Below are positions 25,802 to 35,348 of a stretch of 64,000 nt of DNA, one piece after another. Position 1 is the stretch's first letter, and each line of letters begins with the position of its first letter. Source of the DNA: Streptomyces sp. RFCAC02 (GTDB taxonomy: Bacteria > Actinomycetota > Actinomycetes > Streptomycetales > Streptomycetaceae); the NCBI RefSeq assembly GCF_004193175.1, contig NZ_SAUH01000001.1, positions 2,723,501 through 2,787,500 of the forward strand, given 5' to 3'. The translations under genes were made by a program, and so were the position numbers. The notes beneath the pieces are model-generated. The model did not search any database and was not told the DNA's origin. It saw only the letters and a list, made by a program, of their open reading frames with translations.

Positions 25802-26227
25802 ATGCTCAGGGTGCTGCTGTTCCTGGTGCCGCTAGCGCTGGCCATCTACGCCCTGGTGGACTGCATCAGCTCCGACGACGAGGACGTCCGTCACCTTCCG
25901 AAGCTGCTGTGGATCGCGCTCATCGTCCTCGCCCCGCTGCTCGGCGCGCTCGCCTGGATCCTGGTGGGCCGCCGTCGCCGTACGCCCTCCGGGGGCCGCG
26001 GCTCGGTGCAGTGGGTCGCTCCGGACGACAACCCCGAATTCCTGCGTTCGCTGGGCGACGGCGCCCGGCGGGACGACGACGAGGCGCGGCGCGCCGAGTC
26101 CGCGCAGGACCGTGAGCTCCTGGAGAACTGGGAGGAGGACCTGCGGCGCCGTGAGGAGCGCCTGAAGGACTCCTCCCCGAACGACTCCGACGACGACAAC
26201 CCCGCGGGCGGCCCCGACCGGCCCTGA
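25802..26227 (+). CDS. PLD-nuclease-N-domain (PLDc_N) membrane protein
   Basis: A 141-residue protein with two N-terminal helices (residues ~3-20 and ~35-55; LLWIALIVLAPLLGALAWILVGRRRR is the PLDc_N signature). A long charged, Glu/Arg-rich tail, probably coiled coil, follows at ~85-120. The domain is a short membrane anchor often seen alone in actinomycetes; its function is unknown. It is divergent from the UbiD gene and ends at a strong terminator. Confidence 0.82.
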   Translation: MLRVLLFLVPLALAIYALVDCISSDDEDVRHLPKLLWIALIVLAPLLGALAWILVGRRRRTPSGGRGSVQWVAPDDNPEFLRSLGDGARRDDDEARRAESAQDRELLENWEEDLRRREERLKDSSPNDSDDDNPAGGPDRP

Positions 26228-26242
26228 CCGTACGGCGCGAAA

Positions 26243-26285
26243 CGGCCCCCGCACCCGGTGATCCACGATCCGGGTGCGGGGGCCG
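26243..26285. terminator. Strong hairpin terminator between PLDc_N and ccsB genes
   Basis: A perfect 16-bp stem (26243-26258 with 26270-26285, arms CGGCCCCCGCACCCGG and its complement) with an 11-base loop in the 87-base convergent gap. It would stop both transcripts. There is no T-tract on either side, as is usual in Streptomyces. Confidence 0.85.
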
Positions 26286-26314
26286 TCGCCCGTGCGGGTG
26301 ACCGGCCGGCGGGC

Positions 26315-27421
26315 TCAGACGCCGCCGTAGCCGTGGAGGCTGTTGAAGAAGATGTTCACGCCGAAGTAGTTCACCAGGAAGCAGGTGAACCCGATGACGG
26401 CGAGGTACGCGACCCGCCGCCCCTTCCACCCGGCCGTGGCGCGGGCGTGCAGGTAGCAGGCGTACACGACCCAGGTGATGAACGCCCACGTCTCCTTCGG
26501 GTCCCAGCCCCAGTAGCGGCCCCACGCGGTCTCCGCCCAGATGGCGCCGGCGATGATCGTGAAGGTCCACACCGGGAAGACGGCGGCGTTGATGCGGTAG
26601 CCGAAGCGGTCGAGCGTCAGGGCGGAGGGGAGCCGCTCCATGACCGAGGCGGCGAACCGGCCGGGCGTCTGCCCGGCCTCCAGCTTCGACTCGTACCGGT
26701 CGCGGAAGAGGAACATCCCCGAAGCGATCGCGCCGAGGAAGAACAGGCCGCCGCAGATGATCGCGAGCGGCACGTGGATCCACATCCACATCGAGTCGAG
26801 CGCCGGCACGAGCTGCGTCTGCTCGTTGTACAGCACCGTGACGGCGAGGCCGAGGTCGAGCAGCACCGTCGTGATGAGGGGCAGGCCGAGCCAGCGGACG
26901 TCCACGCGGAACAGGAGGAACCCGAGGAAGCCGGCGACGGCGACGACGCCGAGCGCGACGGAGAACTCGTACATGTTGCCCCACGGGCCGCGCTCCACGG
27001 CCACGGCCCGCGTCACGACGCCCAGGAGGTGCAGCGCGAACGCCAGCACCGTCAGGGACACCGCGATCCGGCCGTAGGTGTCGCCGCGCTCGTCCCCGCC
27101 GGCCGCGCCGGGGCCGTCCGGTACGGCGTCCCGCGCCGGTGTGGACGACCGCGTGACGACCTGCGGCCGCTCCAGGACGTCCGTGCCGCCCCTGGAGCGG
27201 ACGGTCACGGACGGGCGCTGCGCCGGTACGGCGGCCGCGTCGGCGGCGCGTTCGGCGGTCAGCGCGGCGGCGGTCCTGGCCACCTTGCTGCGGCTGCCGA
27301 GGATCCACTCGGCGGTGTAGGCGAGGAAGGTCAGGGCGTACACCGCCATGGCCGAGTACACGAGCACGTTGCTCGTGTCGGCCAGGTTCTCGTCGGCGGC
27401 GAGGGTCACGACGTGCATCAT
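26315..27421 (-). CDS. ccsB: Cytochrome c assembly protein CcsB (CcsA/ResC type)
   Basis: A 368-residue heme-handling membrane protein of System II cytochrome c maturation. The WWD domain is visible near the C-terminus (WGRYWGWDPKETWAFITWVVYACYLHARA). Flanking heme-ligand histidines are in FALHLLGVVTRA and WMWIHVPLAI. After the first helix there is a ~90-residue soluble insertion rich in Ala/Arg. ATG 27421 follows AAGGAG and overlaps the resB stop by four bases. It should work with ResB to export heme and attach it to apocytochrome c on the outer face. Confidence 0.95.
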   Translation of the reverse strand: MMHVVTLAADENLADTSNVLVYSAMAVYALTFLAYTAEWILGSRSKVARTAAALTAERAADAAAVPAQRPSVTVRSRGGTDVLERPQVVTRSSTPARDAVPDGPGAAGGDERGDTYGRIAVSLTVLAFALHLLGVVTRAVAVERGPWGNMYEFSVALGVVAVAGFLGFLLFRVDVRWLGLPLITTVLLDLGLAVTVLYNEQTQLVPALDSMWMWIHVPLAIICGGLFFLGAIASGMFLFRDRYESKLEAGQTPGRFAASVMERLPSALTLDRFGYRINAAVFPVWTFTIIAGAIWAETAWGRYWGWDPKETWAFITWVVYACYLHARATAGWKGRRVAYLAVIGFTCFLVNYFGVNIFFNSLHGYGGV

Positions 27422-29304
27422 CTGCGTGCTCCTTCGGCAGGGGCGGACTCGGAGGCGGTGTCGTCGTCGGACGGCCCGCCGTCGTCGGTGTCGTCGCCGG
27501 GCGGTCCGCCGCCGTCCGGATCGCCGTCGGGATCGTCGGGCACGAGGGGGGCGTCGGCGGCGAGGCGGTCGGCGAGGCCGGCCAGCTCCTGCGGGACGCG
27601 CGCCGACTCGGTCCGGCCGAGCGACGCCATCTCGACGACGGTGAGCCCGTCGCCGCCCGTCCAGGCACGCACCCACACGCGGCGCCGCTGGAGCAGCAGC
27701 GACCCGACGAGCCCGACGACGGCGGCCAGCGCGCCGACGAGCGCCCAGGTGTTCCCGGACCGGGTGGTCACCTGGAAGGTGGCCCACTGCTCCAGGCCCT
27801 CGAACGTGATGGTGCCGCGGCCGTCCGGCAGCTCGTACGACTCGCCCTCCGTGAGCGTGAACCTGAGGGGTTCGCCGCTGTCGTCGGTGAGCTGGTCGAG
27901 GTGCGTCGTGTCGAGCTGGTAGACGTTCTGCGGCAGGCCGGAGTTGACGCCGAGGTCGCCGTGGTACACGTTCAGCGTGAGCCGCGGGTCGAGGGCCTCG
28001 GGGAACGTGGAGTGCGGGCCGTTCACCTCGTCGAGGGCGTACGTCGGGTTGAACAGGCCCTGGAAGCCGAGCTGGTCCGGCTCGCCGTCGGGGCCCACGT
28101 AGTCCGGGACCTTGACGACGCCGGTCGAGGTGAGCGCGGCGTCCTGCGGCAGGAACGGGACGGAGTCGCGGTAGGCGACATTGCCCTCGGCGTCGGTGAC
28201 GGTCACCACCGGCGCGAAGCCGTGCCCGATCAGGCGGACGCGGGTGTCGCCGATGCGCAGCGGGGTGTTGACGTCGATCGTGGTGTGCCGCTCGGTGCCG
28301 TCGTCCTCGTGGTAGGAGACGTCGGCCTCGAACAGTTCCGGCGTGCCGATGTCGGGTCCCGAGTCGGCGAACTCGGCGCGGAAGTCGTCCAGGGTGAAGC
28401 TGAAGCGCTCCAGGTCGTTCAGGTCGTAGAGCTGGCCGCCCTCGAAGTCGTCGAGGACCGTGACGTTGTTGACGAAGCTGCTGCCCTCGACGAGGAGCTT
28501 CGAGCCCTCCGTGTAGAACATGCGGCCCACGGCGAACGCGATCAGCAGGACCACCAGGGACAGGTGGAACAGGAGGTTCCCCGCCTCGCGGAGGTAGCCC
28601 TTCTCGGCGGCGACGTGCGCCCTGCCGGCGGCGTCGTCGCGCCGGTCGGTCCTGAACCTGCGGCGCTTCAGCAGGCGGTGCGCGGTGTCCAGGACCTCGT
28701 CCGGCGCGGCCTCGGTGCGCCAGGTCGTGTACGCCGGCATGCGGTCGAGCCGGCGCGGCGCGCGCGCCGGGCGGCTGCGGAGCTGCCCCACGAACTGCCA
28801 GGTCCGCGGCAGGATGCAGCCGACGAGGGAGATGAAGAGCAGCAGGTAGATCGCCGAGAACCACACCGACGAGTAGACGTGGAAGAGCTGCAGCGTGTCG
28901 TAGAAGTCGGCGAGGCCGGGGTTGCGCTCGCGGAAGTCCCGGACGGCCAGCTCGTCGTTGTTCTGCTGCGGGATGAGCGATCCGGGGACGCTCGCGAGCG
29001 CCAGCAGGAACAGCAGCAGCAGCGCGATGCGCATCGACGTGAGCTGCCGCCAGAACCAGCGCGCCCAGCCGAGCGTCTCGCGCCCCGTCCACGCCAGCGC
29101 GCCGAGCACGCCGGGGGCGCGCGTGCCGCCGAACGAGCCGGGGACGGATGTGCCGTCGTCCTCGGCGGGCGCGGTGCTCAGCCCGCCGGTGGCGTCGTCG
29201 CGTTCCGGGGGGCCGTCGCCGTGTTCCCCCTGCTCGTCGTGCTCGTCGGCCGCCCGGCCGGGGCCGGTGCCGTCGGGCGCCGTGTCGTCGGTCATGGCGG
29301 TCAC
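27418..29304 (-). CDS. resB: Cytochrome c biogenesis protein ResB
   Basis: A 628-residue membrane protein with the ResB domain. An acidic N-terminal extension (~60 residues) is followed by helix LTSMRIALLLLFLLALASVPGSLIPQ, the typical ResB start, then helices near 145 and 225, a long periplasmic part, and a last helix near 545 (TWALVGALAAVVGLVGSLLL). The end is acidic and low in complexity. GTG 29304 overlaps the ccdA stop (GTGA); an ATG nine bases further in is the alternative. It forms the System II heme-delivery complex with CcsB. Confidence 0.94.
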   Translation of the reverse strand: MTAMTDDTAPDGTGPGRAADEHDEQGEHGDGPPERDDATGGLSTAPAEDDGTSVPGSFGGTRAPGVLGALAWTGRETLGWARWFWRQLTSMRIALLLLFLLALASVPGSLIPQQNNDELAVRDFRERNPGLADFYDTLQLFHVYSSVWFSAIYLLLFISLVGCILPRTWQFVGQLRSRPARAPRRLDRMPAYTTWRTEAAPDEVLDTAHRLLKRRRFRTDRRDDAAGRAHVAAEKGYLREAGNLLFHLSLVVLLIAFAVGRMFYTEGSKLLVEGSSFVNNVTVLDDFEGGQLYDLNDLERFSFTLDDFRAEFADSGPDIGTPELFEADVSYHEDDGTERHTTIDVNTPLRIGDTRVRLIGHGFAPVVTVTDAEGNVAYRDSVPFLPQDAALTSTGVVKVPDYVGPDGEPDQLGFQGLFNPTYALDEVNGPHSTFPEALDPRLTLNVYHGDLGVNSGLPQNVYQLDTTHLDQLTDDSGEPLRFTLTEGESYELPDGRGTITFEGLEQWATFQVTTRSGNTWALVGALAAVVGLVGSLLLQRRRVWVRAWTGGDGLTVVEMASLGRTESARVPQELAGLADRLAADAPLVPDDPDGDPDGGGPPGDDTDDGGPSDDDTASESAPAEGARR

Positions 29305-30041
29305 ACCCCTGTCGTGAAGCCGGAGGTCCAGATGCGCAGCTCAGCGGCGACGTCGTTCCACACGCCGGTGACCAGCAGCAGCCCCGTGACGACGAGCATC
29401 CCGCCGCCGAGCCGCATCACCCACACGTAATGCCGCTTGACCCAGGTGAACGCGCCCAGCGCCCGCCGGAACGCGAACGCCGTCACGATGAACGGCAGCC
29501 CGAGCCCCACGCAGTACGCGAGGGAGAGGACCGCGCCCCGCGCGGCCGTCGCCTGCTGGAACGACAGCGACAGCACCGCGGACAGCGTCGGCCCGACGCA
29601 CGGCGTCCAGCCGATCCCGAAGACGACCCCGAGCATCGGCGCGCCGATCAGCCCTATCACCGGCTTGGTGTGGAGCCGCAGGTCACGCTGCCCGAAGCCG
29701 CGCAGCAGCCCCATGAACGTGATGCCGAGCAGGATCGTCAGCACGCCGAAGACCCTGCTCAGGGTCTCCTGGTGCCGCAGCAGATTCCGTCCGAACTCGC
29801 CGAACAGCGTCCCGAACGACACGAACACCGCCGAGAAGCCCAGCACGAACAGCGCCGCGCCCGCGACCAGACGGCCGCGCCGCGCGTCACCGAGGTCGGC
29901 GCCGCCGACCCCCGTCACGTACGACAGGTAGCCCGGCACGAGCGGCAGGACGCACGGGGAGAAGAACGACACCAGCCCGCCGAGGACGGCCACCGGCAGA
30001 GCCAGCAGCAGGGCACCGCTGAGGATGGTCTCGCTGAACAT
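29301..30041 (-). CDS. ccdA: Cytochrome c biogenesis thiol transporter CcdA
   Basis: A 246-residue six-helix membrane protein of the DsbD/CcdA family. The two redox cysteines sit in FFSPCVLPLVPGY (residue ~30) and GIGWTPCVGPTLSAVL (residue ~150). It passes reducing equivalents from cytoplasmic thioredoxin to the extracellular thioredoxin-like protein encoded 7 bases upstream, keeping apocytochrome CXXCH motifs reduced. ATG 30041. Order tlpA-ccdA-resB-ccsB is a complete System II set. Confidence 0.95.
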   Translation of the reverse strand: MFSETILSGALLLALPVAVLGGLVSFFSPCVLPLVPGYLSYVTGVGGADLGDARRGRLVAGAALFVLGFSAVFVSFGTLFGEFGRNLLRHQETLSRVFGVLTILLGITFMGLLRGFGQRDLRLHTKPVIGLIGAPMLGVVFGIGWTPCVGPTLSAVLSLSFQQATAARGAVLSLAYCVGLGLPFIVTAFAFRRALGAFTWVKRHYVWVMRLGGGMLVVTGLLLVTGVWNDVAAELRIWTSGFTTGV

Positions 30042-30048
30042 CGCCCGC

Positions 30049-30639
30049 TCAGCTCTCCGCCACGACGGGTTCGAGGGCGGCGCGCAGGTCCTCCTCGGTG
30101 AGGGCCTTCAGCGCGCGCACGGCGATGCGGCCCTCCCGGTCGACGATGAGGGTGGACGGCACGCCCTGCGGGTTGAGGCTGTCCTTCGGGAACTCGAGCA
30201 GCAGCTCGCCGTTCGGGTCGTACAGGCTCGGGTACGGGACGTCGAAGGTCCGCTCGAACGCGAGCGCCGGTTCCCGGGAGCGGTCCTGCAGGTTCAGCCC
30301 GACGAACTGCACGCCCTCGTCGGCCATGTCGTTCGCCACGGCCACGAGGGACGGGGCCTCGCCGCGGCACGGGCTGCACCAGGAGCCCCACACGTTCAGC
30401 ACCAGGACCTCGCCCCGGTAGTCCGCGAGGCTCAGCTCGTCGCCGTCGAGGGTCTCGCCGCTGATGTCGGGCAGGGTCTGCCGGTCCTCCGGGTCGACCG
30501 TGAGGACCCCCCCGGAGCCCTGGACGATGTTCGTGTTGTCACCTGACGAACCCGCCTGCTGGCCCTGGCACGCGGTCAGCGTCAGGACGCATGCCGCGAG
30601 ACCGGCGACACCCGAGGCGAGAGCCCGGAACTGGATCAT
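30049..30639 (-). CDS. Thioredoxin-like lipoprotein (TlpA/ResA type)
   Basis: A 196-residue extracellular thioredoxin-fold protein. The lipobox LTAC puts the lipidated Cys at residue 24; the redox motif WCSPC is at residues 87-91 inside LVLNVWGSWCSPCRGEAPSL, and the cis-Pro region is NPQGVPSTLIVDREGRI. As a ResA-type protein it should reduce the heme-binding cysteines of apocytochrome c, using electrons from CcdA. ATG 30639 begins the signal. It is probably the first gene of the System II operon, with 112 bases upstream to the phosphatase gene. Confidence 0.94.
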   Translation of the reverse strand: MIQFRALASGVAGLAACVLTLTACQGQQAGSSGDNTNIVQGSGGVLTVDPEDRQTLPDISGETLDGDELSLADYRGEVLVLNVWGSWCSPCRGEAPSLVAVANDMADEGVQFVGLNLQDRSREPALAFERTFDVPYPSLYDPNGELLLEFPKDSLNPQGVPSTLIVDREGRIAVRALKALTEEDLRAALEPVVAES

Positions 30640-30751
30640 GTGAAAAGTTTCCCATGCGCTGGTGAGCGATCTTCCGCACCCCCCTTGTCCCGCTTTTGTC
30701 CCAGGTGGGGGGCTTGCGGGAGAGGTGGCGCGCGGCCCTCGGGGGGACGGC

Positions 30752-31516
30752 TCAGGCGCCGTACCCCTTGGCCCCCTTCACCGGCCGCGCGCCCGCCTTC
30801 AGGTGCGCGGGCAGCAGGTCACCGGCCGGCTCGGTGTACGTCACGGCCACGAGGTCGTCGCCGAGGAACGTGAAGCTCGTCAGCGACGCCAGCGTGCACT
30901 GCCGCGACCGCGGGTCGTGCCACAGCCGCCGGTGCTCCACCTGCGACCGCAGGATCCACACGGGCAGCTGGTGGCTCACGAGCACGGCCTCGTGCCCGCG
31001 CGCCGCGTCCCGCGCCGCGTCGAGCGCGCTGCGCATCCGCACGGCCTGGTCGACGTACGGCTCGCCCCAGGAGGGACGGAACGGGTTGCGGAGGTGGCGC
31101 CAGTTCGCGGGCCGCCGCAGCGCGCCGTCCCCGACGCCGAACGTGCGGCCCTGGAACACGTTGGTCGCCTCGATGAGCCGGCGGTCCGTCCTGATCTCCA
31201 GGCCGTGCGCCCGCGCGATGGGCGCGGCCGTCTCCTGGGCGCGCTCCAGCGGCGACGCCACGACCTCGGTGATGTCACGGTCCGCGAGGTGCTCGGCGAC
31301 CCGCTCCGCCATCTTCACGCCGAGGTCCGACAGGTGGAAGCCGGGCAGCCGGCCGTACAGGACGCCCGACGGGTTCTCCACCTCGCCGTGCCGCATGACG
31401 TGCACGACGGTCCTGACGCCCCCGCCGTCACCGTCCCCGTCCGTGCCCGCGGCCGTGCGCAGCGGCGCGCCGTCCGCCCGGTCCTCGCCCCGGTCGCTCG
31501 TCAGCTCGTCCGTCAT
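30752..31516 (-). CDS. Histidine phosphatase (phosphoglycerate-mutase-like)
   Basis: A 254-residue member of the histidine phosphatase superfamily. VMRHGEVENPSG carries the phosphorylated His near residue 42, VASPLERAQETA the conserved Glu, and AVLVSHQLPVWILRS the second His. A charged 35-residue N-terminal extension precedes the domain. The enzyme is between hemL and the cytochrome c genes on the same strand, a position I recall from other Streptomyces, but its substrate is not known. Confidence 0.9.
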   Translation of the reverse strand: MTDELTSDRGEDRADGAPLRTAAGTDGDGDGGGVRTVVHVMRHGEVENPSGVLYGRLPGFHLSDLGVKMAERVAEHLADRDITEVVASPLERAQETAAPIARAHGLEIRTDRRLIEATNVFQGRTFGVGDGALRRPANWRHLRNPFRPSWGEPYVDQAVRMRSALDAARDAARGHEAVLVSHQLPVWILRSQVEHRRLWHDPRSRQCTLASLTSFTFLGDDLVAVTYTEPAGDLLPAHLKAGARPVKGAKGYGA

Positions 31517-31568
31517 CCCTCGGTCCTCCGTACTCCGCCCGTGCCCGGCCCGTCTCCCCGCCGCGCGT

Positions 31569-32894
31569 TCACGCCACCGCCGCCGCGGCGCGCGCCGCGG
31601 CCGGCAGGGCGCCGGCGATCCGCTCCATCGCGCCGTCGTCGTGCGCGGTCGAGACGAACCACGCCTCGAACGCCGACGGCGGCAGGTACACGCCCTGCTC
31701 CAGCATGCTGTGGAAGAACGCCGTGTACCGGTCGGCCCGCTGCGCCCGCGCGCCGTCGAAGTCGGTGACGGGCGTCTCGTCCCCGTCGGTGAGGAAGACG
31801 GAGAACATGTTGCCCGCCGCCGACACGACGTGCGGCACGCCCTCCTTCGCCAGCGCCCCGCTCGCGAGGGACCGCAGCTCGGCCGATGTCGCGTCCAGGC
31901 GCGCGTACGCCGTCCCGTCGAGCAGCCGCAGTTGCGCGAGGCCCGCGGCGGTGGCGACCGGGTTCCCGGAGAGGGTGCCCGCCTGGTAGACGGGACCCTC
32001 GGGCGCGAGCTGCGCCATCACGTCGGCGCGGCCGCCGAACGCCGCCGCGGGGAAGCCGCCGCCCATCACCTTGCCGAACGTCAGCAGGTCCGGCACGACC
32101 CCCTCGACGCCGAACCAGCCGGCGCCGCTCATCCGGAAGCCGGTCATCACCTCGTCGGAGATCAGCAGCGCCCCGTGCGCCGCGCACAGGTCGGCGAGCC
32201 CCTGGTTGAAGCCGGGCAGGGGCGGGACGACGCCCATGTTCCCCGGGACGGCCTCGGTGATGACGCACGCCACCTGGTCCGGGTGCGCCTCGAACGCGGC
32301 GCGCACGGCGTCGAGGTCGTTGTACGGGAGCACCAGCGTCTCGCCGGCCTGCGCGCCGGTGACGCCGGGCGTGTCGGGCAGGGCGAACGTCGCGACGCCC
32401 GAGCCGGCGGCGGCCAGCAGCGCGTCGACGTGGCCGTGGTAGCAGCCGGCGAACTTGATCACCTTGGCGCGGCCGGTGAAGCCGCGCGCCAGGCGGATCG
32501 CGGACATCGTGGCCTCCGTGCCGGAGGAGACGAGCCGGACGCGTTCCACCGGGGCGACCCGGCGGACGATCTCCTCGGCCAGCTCCACCTCACCGGCCGT
32601 GGGCGTGCCGAACGACGTGCCGCGCGTGAGCGCCTCCTGTGCCGCGGCGACGACCTCGGGGTGCGCGTGGCCGAGGATCATCGGCCCCCAGGAGCACACC
32701 AGGTCGACGTACTCCCGCCCGTCCGCGTCCGTCAGGTACGGGCCGCTGCCCGACACCATGAACCGGGGTGTGCCGCCGACCGCGCCGAACGCGCGGACCG
32801 GCGAGTTCACGCCGCCCGGGGTCACGGCGGCGGCCCGGTCGAAAAGGGTCTGCGAAACTGGGGCTTCTGCATAGGATGGCGTCACGCGATCCAT
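31569..32894 (-). CDS. hemL: Glutamate-1-semialdehyde 2,1-aminomutase HemL
   Basis: A 441-residue PLP enzyme that converts glutamate-1-semialdehyde to 5-aminolevulinate, the step after HemA. Family features: [23 protein letters not shown] at the start, the PLP region [17 protein letters not shown], the catalytic [11 protein letters not shown], and the Schiff-base Lys in [19 protein letters not shown]. The length is normal. ATG 32894 has no clear ribosome site. The gene lies apart from the rex-hem operon 12 kb to the right. Confidence 0.97.
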   Translation of the reverse strand: MDRVTPSYAEAPVSQTLFDRAAAVTPGGVNSPVRAFGAVGGTPRFMVSGSGPYLTDADGREYVDLVCSWGPMILGHAHPEVVAAAQEALTRGTSFGTPTAGEVELAEEIVRRVAPVERVRLVSSGTEATMSAIRLARGFTGRAKVIKFAGCYHGHVDALLAAAGSGVATFALPDTPGVTGAQAGETLVLPYNDLDAVRAAFEAHPDQVACVITEAVPGNMGVVPPLPGFNQGLADLCAAHGALLISDEVMTGFRMSGAGWFGVEGVVPDLLTFGKVMGGGFPAAAFGGRADVMAQLAPEGPVYQAGTLSGNPVATAAGLAQLRLLDGTAYARLDATSAELRSLASGALAKEGVPHVVSAAGNMFSVFLTDGDETPVTDFDGARAQRADRYTAFFHSMLEQGVYLPPSAFEAWFVSTAHDDGAMERIAGALPAAARAAAAVA

Positions 32895-33163
32895 GGTGAC
32901 AGAGGCCGTCGCAGGTCGGTGTCAGGGCGTTTCACCGCCGTGAGACGGGGGAGGTCTCTGGAACGATGATCCGGTTGCGCGGCGGGGGTCGCGAGTAGTC
33001 AGGTGGTGACATGCAGCGCGGTGGCGAAGTGGGCGAGGGGACCGGGGACCTGGGGCCGGAGCCCGCGGGGCCGCGCGCGCGTGCCCGCCGGGGCCGGCAC
33101 CGCCGCAGGGGCGTCGACGGCGCGGCGGCGGGCGAGTTCGACCCGCGGGCCAGGGGCGGCCGG

Positions 33164-33598
33164 ATGGCGGTGACGTACAAGTACTTCGGCGCGCCGGACG
33201 GCGCGACGGCGGCCCGTGTCCCGCTGTCGATGCGGCCCGAGGAGCTGGGCGGCGACGAGCTGGGCCAGGGCATGTTCACCCGCATCAAGCCGGAGACGAT
33301 GGCCGCGATGGTCCTCACCGGCATCGAGGGCATCCCGCTGCACCGGGTCCCGCCGCTCGAGCTGGTGGTCCTCCACCCCGACTACGCGGTCGTGAAGTTG
33401 CCCACAACGGCGGTCGACCCCCTGCGCGGCATCGGCGACGAGACGGTGGGCGCCGCGGCGTTCATCTGGTCCACGGTCCCCGACCGCAGCGGGCCGAGCG
33501 ACGCGTTCGGCGTCTACCGGCTGCTGCACGAGTGGCAGGACTTCTCCCGCCGCCTGCACGAGGCCGGCCACCAGCCGTACTGCCTGGTCTGGCCCTGA
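33164..33598 (+). CDS. Conserved hypothetical protein
   Basis: A 144-residue soluble protein starting AVTYKYFGAPDGATAARVPLSMRPEELGGDELGQGMF. It keeps Trp and aromatic residues near the end (LLHEWQDFSRRLHEAGHQPYCLVWP). I recall close relatives downstream of hemL in Streptomyces but no named domain. ATG 33164 is chosen because the frame before it is Arg/Gly-rich and unlike protein; an in-frame ATG at 33011 would add 51 residues. Function unknown. Confidence 0.75.
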   Translation: MAVTYKYFGAPDGATAARVPLSMRPEELGGDELGQGMFTRIKPETMAAMVLTGIEGIPLHRVPPLELVVLHPDYAVVKLPTTAVDPLRGIGDETVGAAAFIWSTVPDRSGPSDAFGVYRLLHEWQDFSRRLHEAGHQPYCLVWP

Positions 33599-33659
33599 CG
33601 CCATGCGGTAGACATGGTGCCCTGCCGGTTCACCGGTCCGAGAGCAGGGAGGGCACCCG

Positions 33660-34376
33660 GTGCAGCGCGCCGCGACCATCACACGGACGGCGGTCCCCGC
33701 GCTCGTCGCGGTGCTGACCGCCGGCGGGCTGACGGCCTGTTCGGCCGGCCCCGGGGACGGTGAGCCCGCCGCCGCGGGCGGCGACGGCGCCGTGGACGTG
33801 CCCACCCCGCGCCCCGGCCGGTACACCCGCCTCCCCGAGCCCTGCGGCGCCGTCCCGGCCGAGACGCTGCGGGAGCTGCTGCCCGGCGGCGACGAGCAGG
33901 CGTACGCGGGCGACCGCCGCGTGACGTACGACACGGGCCGCCGTGTCGGCTGCGACTGGCGGACGGCGTCCGCCCCCGAGACGTACGGTCTCTCCGTGGA
34001 CATGCTGCGGGTCGTCTCCTACGATCCGGCGGTCAGCGACGACGACCAGGCGGTCCGCGACTTCGGCGAACGGGCCGACGCCGCGGGCGTTCCGGGGACG
34101 GAGGGCACCGCGGGCGGCACCGGCACCGGCGGCGGTGACACGGCGCCCCGCCTCCTGGACGGCATAGGCAGCGCGGCGTTCCTGGACGACCGGCTGACCG
34201 GCCAGGACAGCGCCCCGACGCGCGAGATCAATCTGACGTTCCGGAGTGCGAACGTTATCGTCACTGTGCAGTACGCCGTCTCGACCAGCGCGCCCGGCGA
34301 CGTTCCTTCGAGCGAACCGCTCCAGGAACGGGTCAGTGCCGTGGCGCGCCAGCTCGCGGACGGTTTCGACGCGTAA
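33660..34376 (+). CDS. DUF3558-type lipoprotein
   Basis: A 238-residue secreted lipoprotein: signal ending LTAGGLTAC (Cys near residue 27), then a Gly/Ala/Pro linker and a globular domain with two conserved cysteines (EPCGAVPAETLRELL and VGCDWRT), the pattern of actinobacterial DUF3558 proteins. GTG 33660 follows GGGAGGG. A very similar second lipoprotein follows 67 bases on. Function unknown; extracellular, lipid-anchored. Confidence 0.82.
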   Translation: MQRAATITRTAVPALVAVLTAGGLTACSAGPGDGEPAAAGGDGAVDVPTPRPGRYTRLPEPCGAVPAETLRELLPGGDEQAYAGDRRVTYDTGRRVGCDWRTASAPETYGLSVDMLRVVSYDPAVSDDDQAVRDFGERADAAGVPGTEGTAGGTGTGGGDTAPRLLDGIGSAAFLDDRLTGQDSAPTREINLTFRSANVIVTVQYAVSTSAPGDVPSSEPLQERVSAVARQLADGFDA

Positions 34377-34443
34377 CCTGCCGCACCCGGGCAGGGCCGC
34401 CCCTCCGGGGCCGGCTTCACCGACGCAACAGGAGCGAAAACCC

Positions 34444-35250
34444 ATGGACCGTTACGCACCGCGCTTCGCCGTCCGGGCGCTGGCCTGGGCAGCCGTGCCC
34501 GCGCTGCTGGTCGCCGGCTGTTCCTCGGACTCGTCGGACGGCGACGACGACGCGGCCGGCGAGACCCCGGCCAGTGTGGCGCCGACCCCGGAACCGGTGC
34601 GGTTCGAGGCACTGCCCGAGGCGTGCGCGGCCGTGAGCGGGGACACCATCGCCGACGTGGTGCCCGAGGCCGACCCCGAGCAGGGCAGCACGCTGGAGAC
34701 CGTCAACCCCGACGTCGCCGCGATGTGCCTGTGGTCCGGCCTCGACGAGTACCAGTTCAGGTCCCTGACGGTGGCGCTGAAGATCTTCGCCTCCGAGCCG
34801 GCCGTGGGCAGCGGCGACGAGCGGGCCGCCGGCTACCTCCAGCAGTCCGCCGAGGAGATCACCGGCGACGAGGCCAACGCGGACGTGGCGGCCGAGGCCC
34901 TGGAGGGCGCGGGCGACGAGGCCACGTCCATCAGCTACACGGTCACCAAGGCCGGCGAGGACGAGGAGGACGACGAGGAGCGCGAGTACCGCCAGCAGCG
35001 GGTCGTCGTGCGCACCGGCAACCTCGTCATCACCCTGGACTACAGCGCCACCGACATGGAGGGCGACGACGTCCCGGGCGCCGGCGACGTGAAGGAGGCC
35101 GCCGACGCGGTCGCCGCCGAGGCCGTCGAGCGGATCGACGCGTGGGCCGAGGACCAGGCCGCCGCCGGGGAGACCGCCGACGAGGAGGAGAAGCCCGCCG
35201 ACGAGGCCGGCGAGGAGACCGGGGACGAGTCCGGCGACGGCAACGGCTGA
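34444..35250 (+). CDS. DUF3558-type lipoprotein, paralogue
   Basis: A 268-residue lipoprotein, signal ending VPALLVAGC (Cys near residue 25). The globular part again has paired cysteines (EACAAVSGDTIADVV and AMCLWSGLDEYQF) and matches the preceding gene in layout, so the two are tandem paralogues. The C-terminal ~45 residues are Glu/Ala/Asp repeats without structure. ATG 34444 follows AGGAG. Function unknown. Confidence 0.85.
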   Translation: MDRYAPRFAVRALAWAAVPALLVAGCSSDSSDGDDDAAGETPASVAPTPEPVRFEALPEACAAVSGDTIADVVPEADPEQGSTLETVNPDVAAMCLWSGLDEYQFRSLTVALKIFASEPAVGSGDERAAGYLQQSAEEITGDEANADVAAEALEGAGDEATSISYTVTKAGEDEEDDEEREYRQQRVVVRTGNLVITLDYSATDMEGDDVPGAGDVKEAADAVAAEAVERIDAWAEDQAAAGETADEEEKPADEAGEETGDESGDGNG

Positions 35251-35348
35251 CGGCCCGTCCGTGCCCACCCCTTGACGCGTGTGCCAGGCTGACGGCCGGC
35301 GGTGCCACCGACCGGGCACCGCCGTCCGTCGAGTCGGGAGGGACGCGG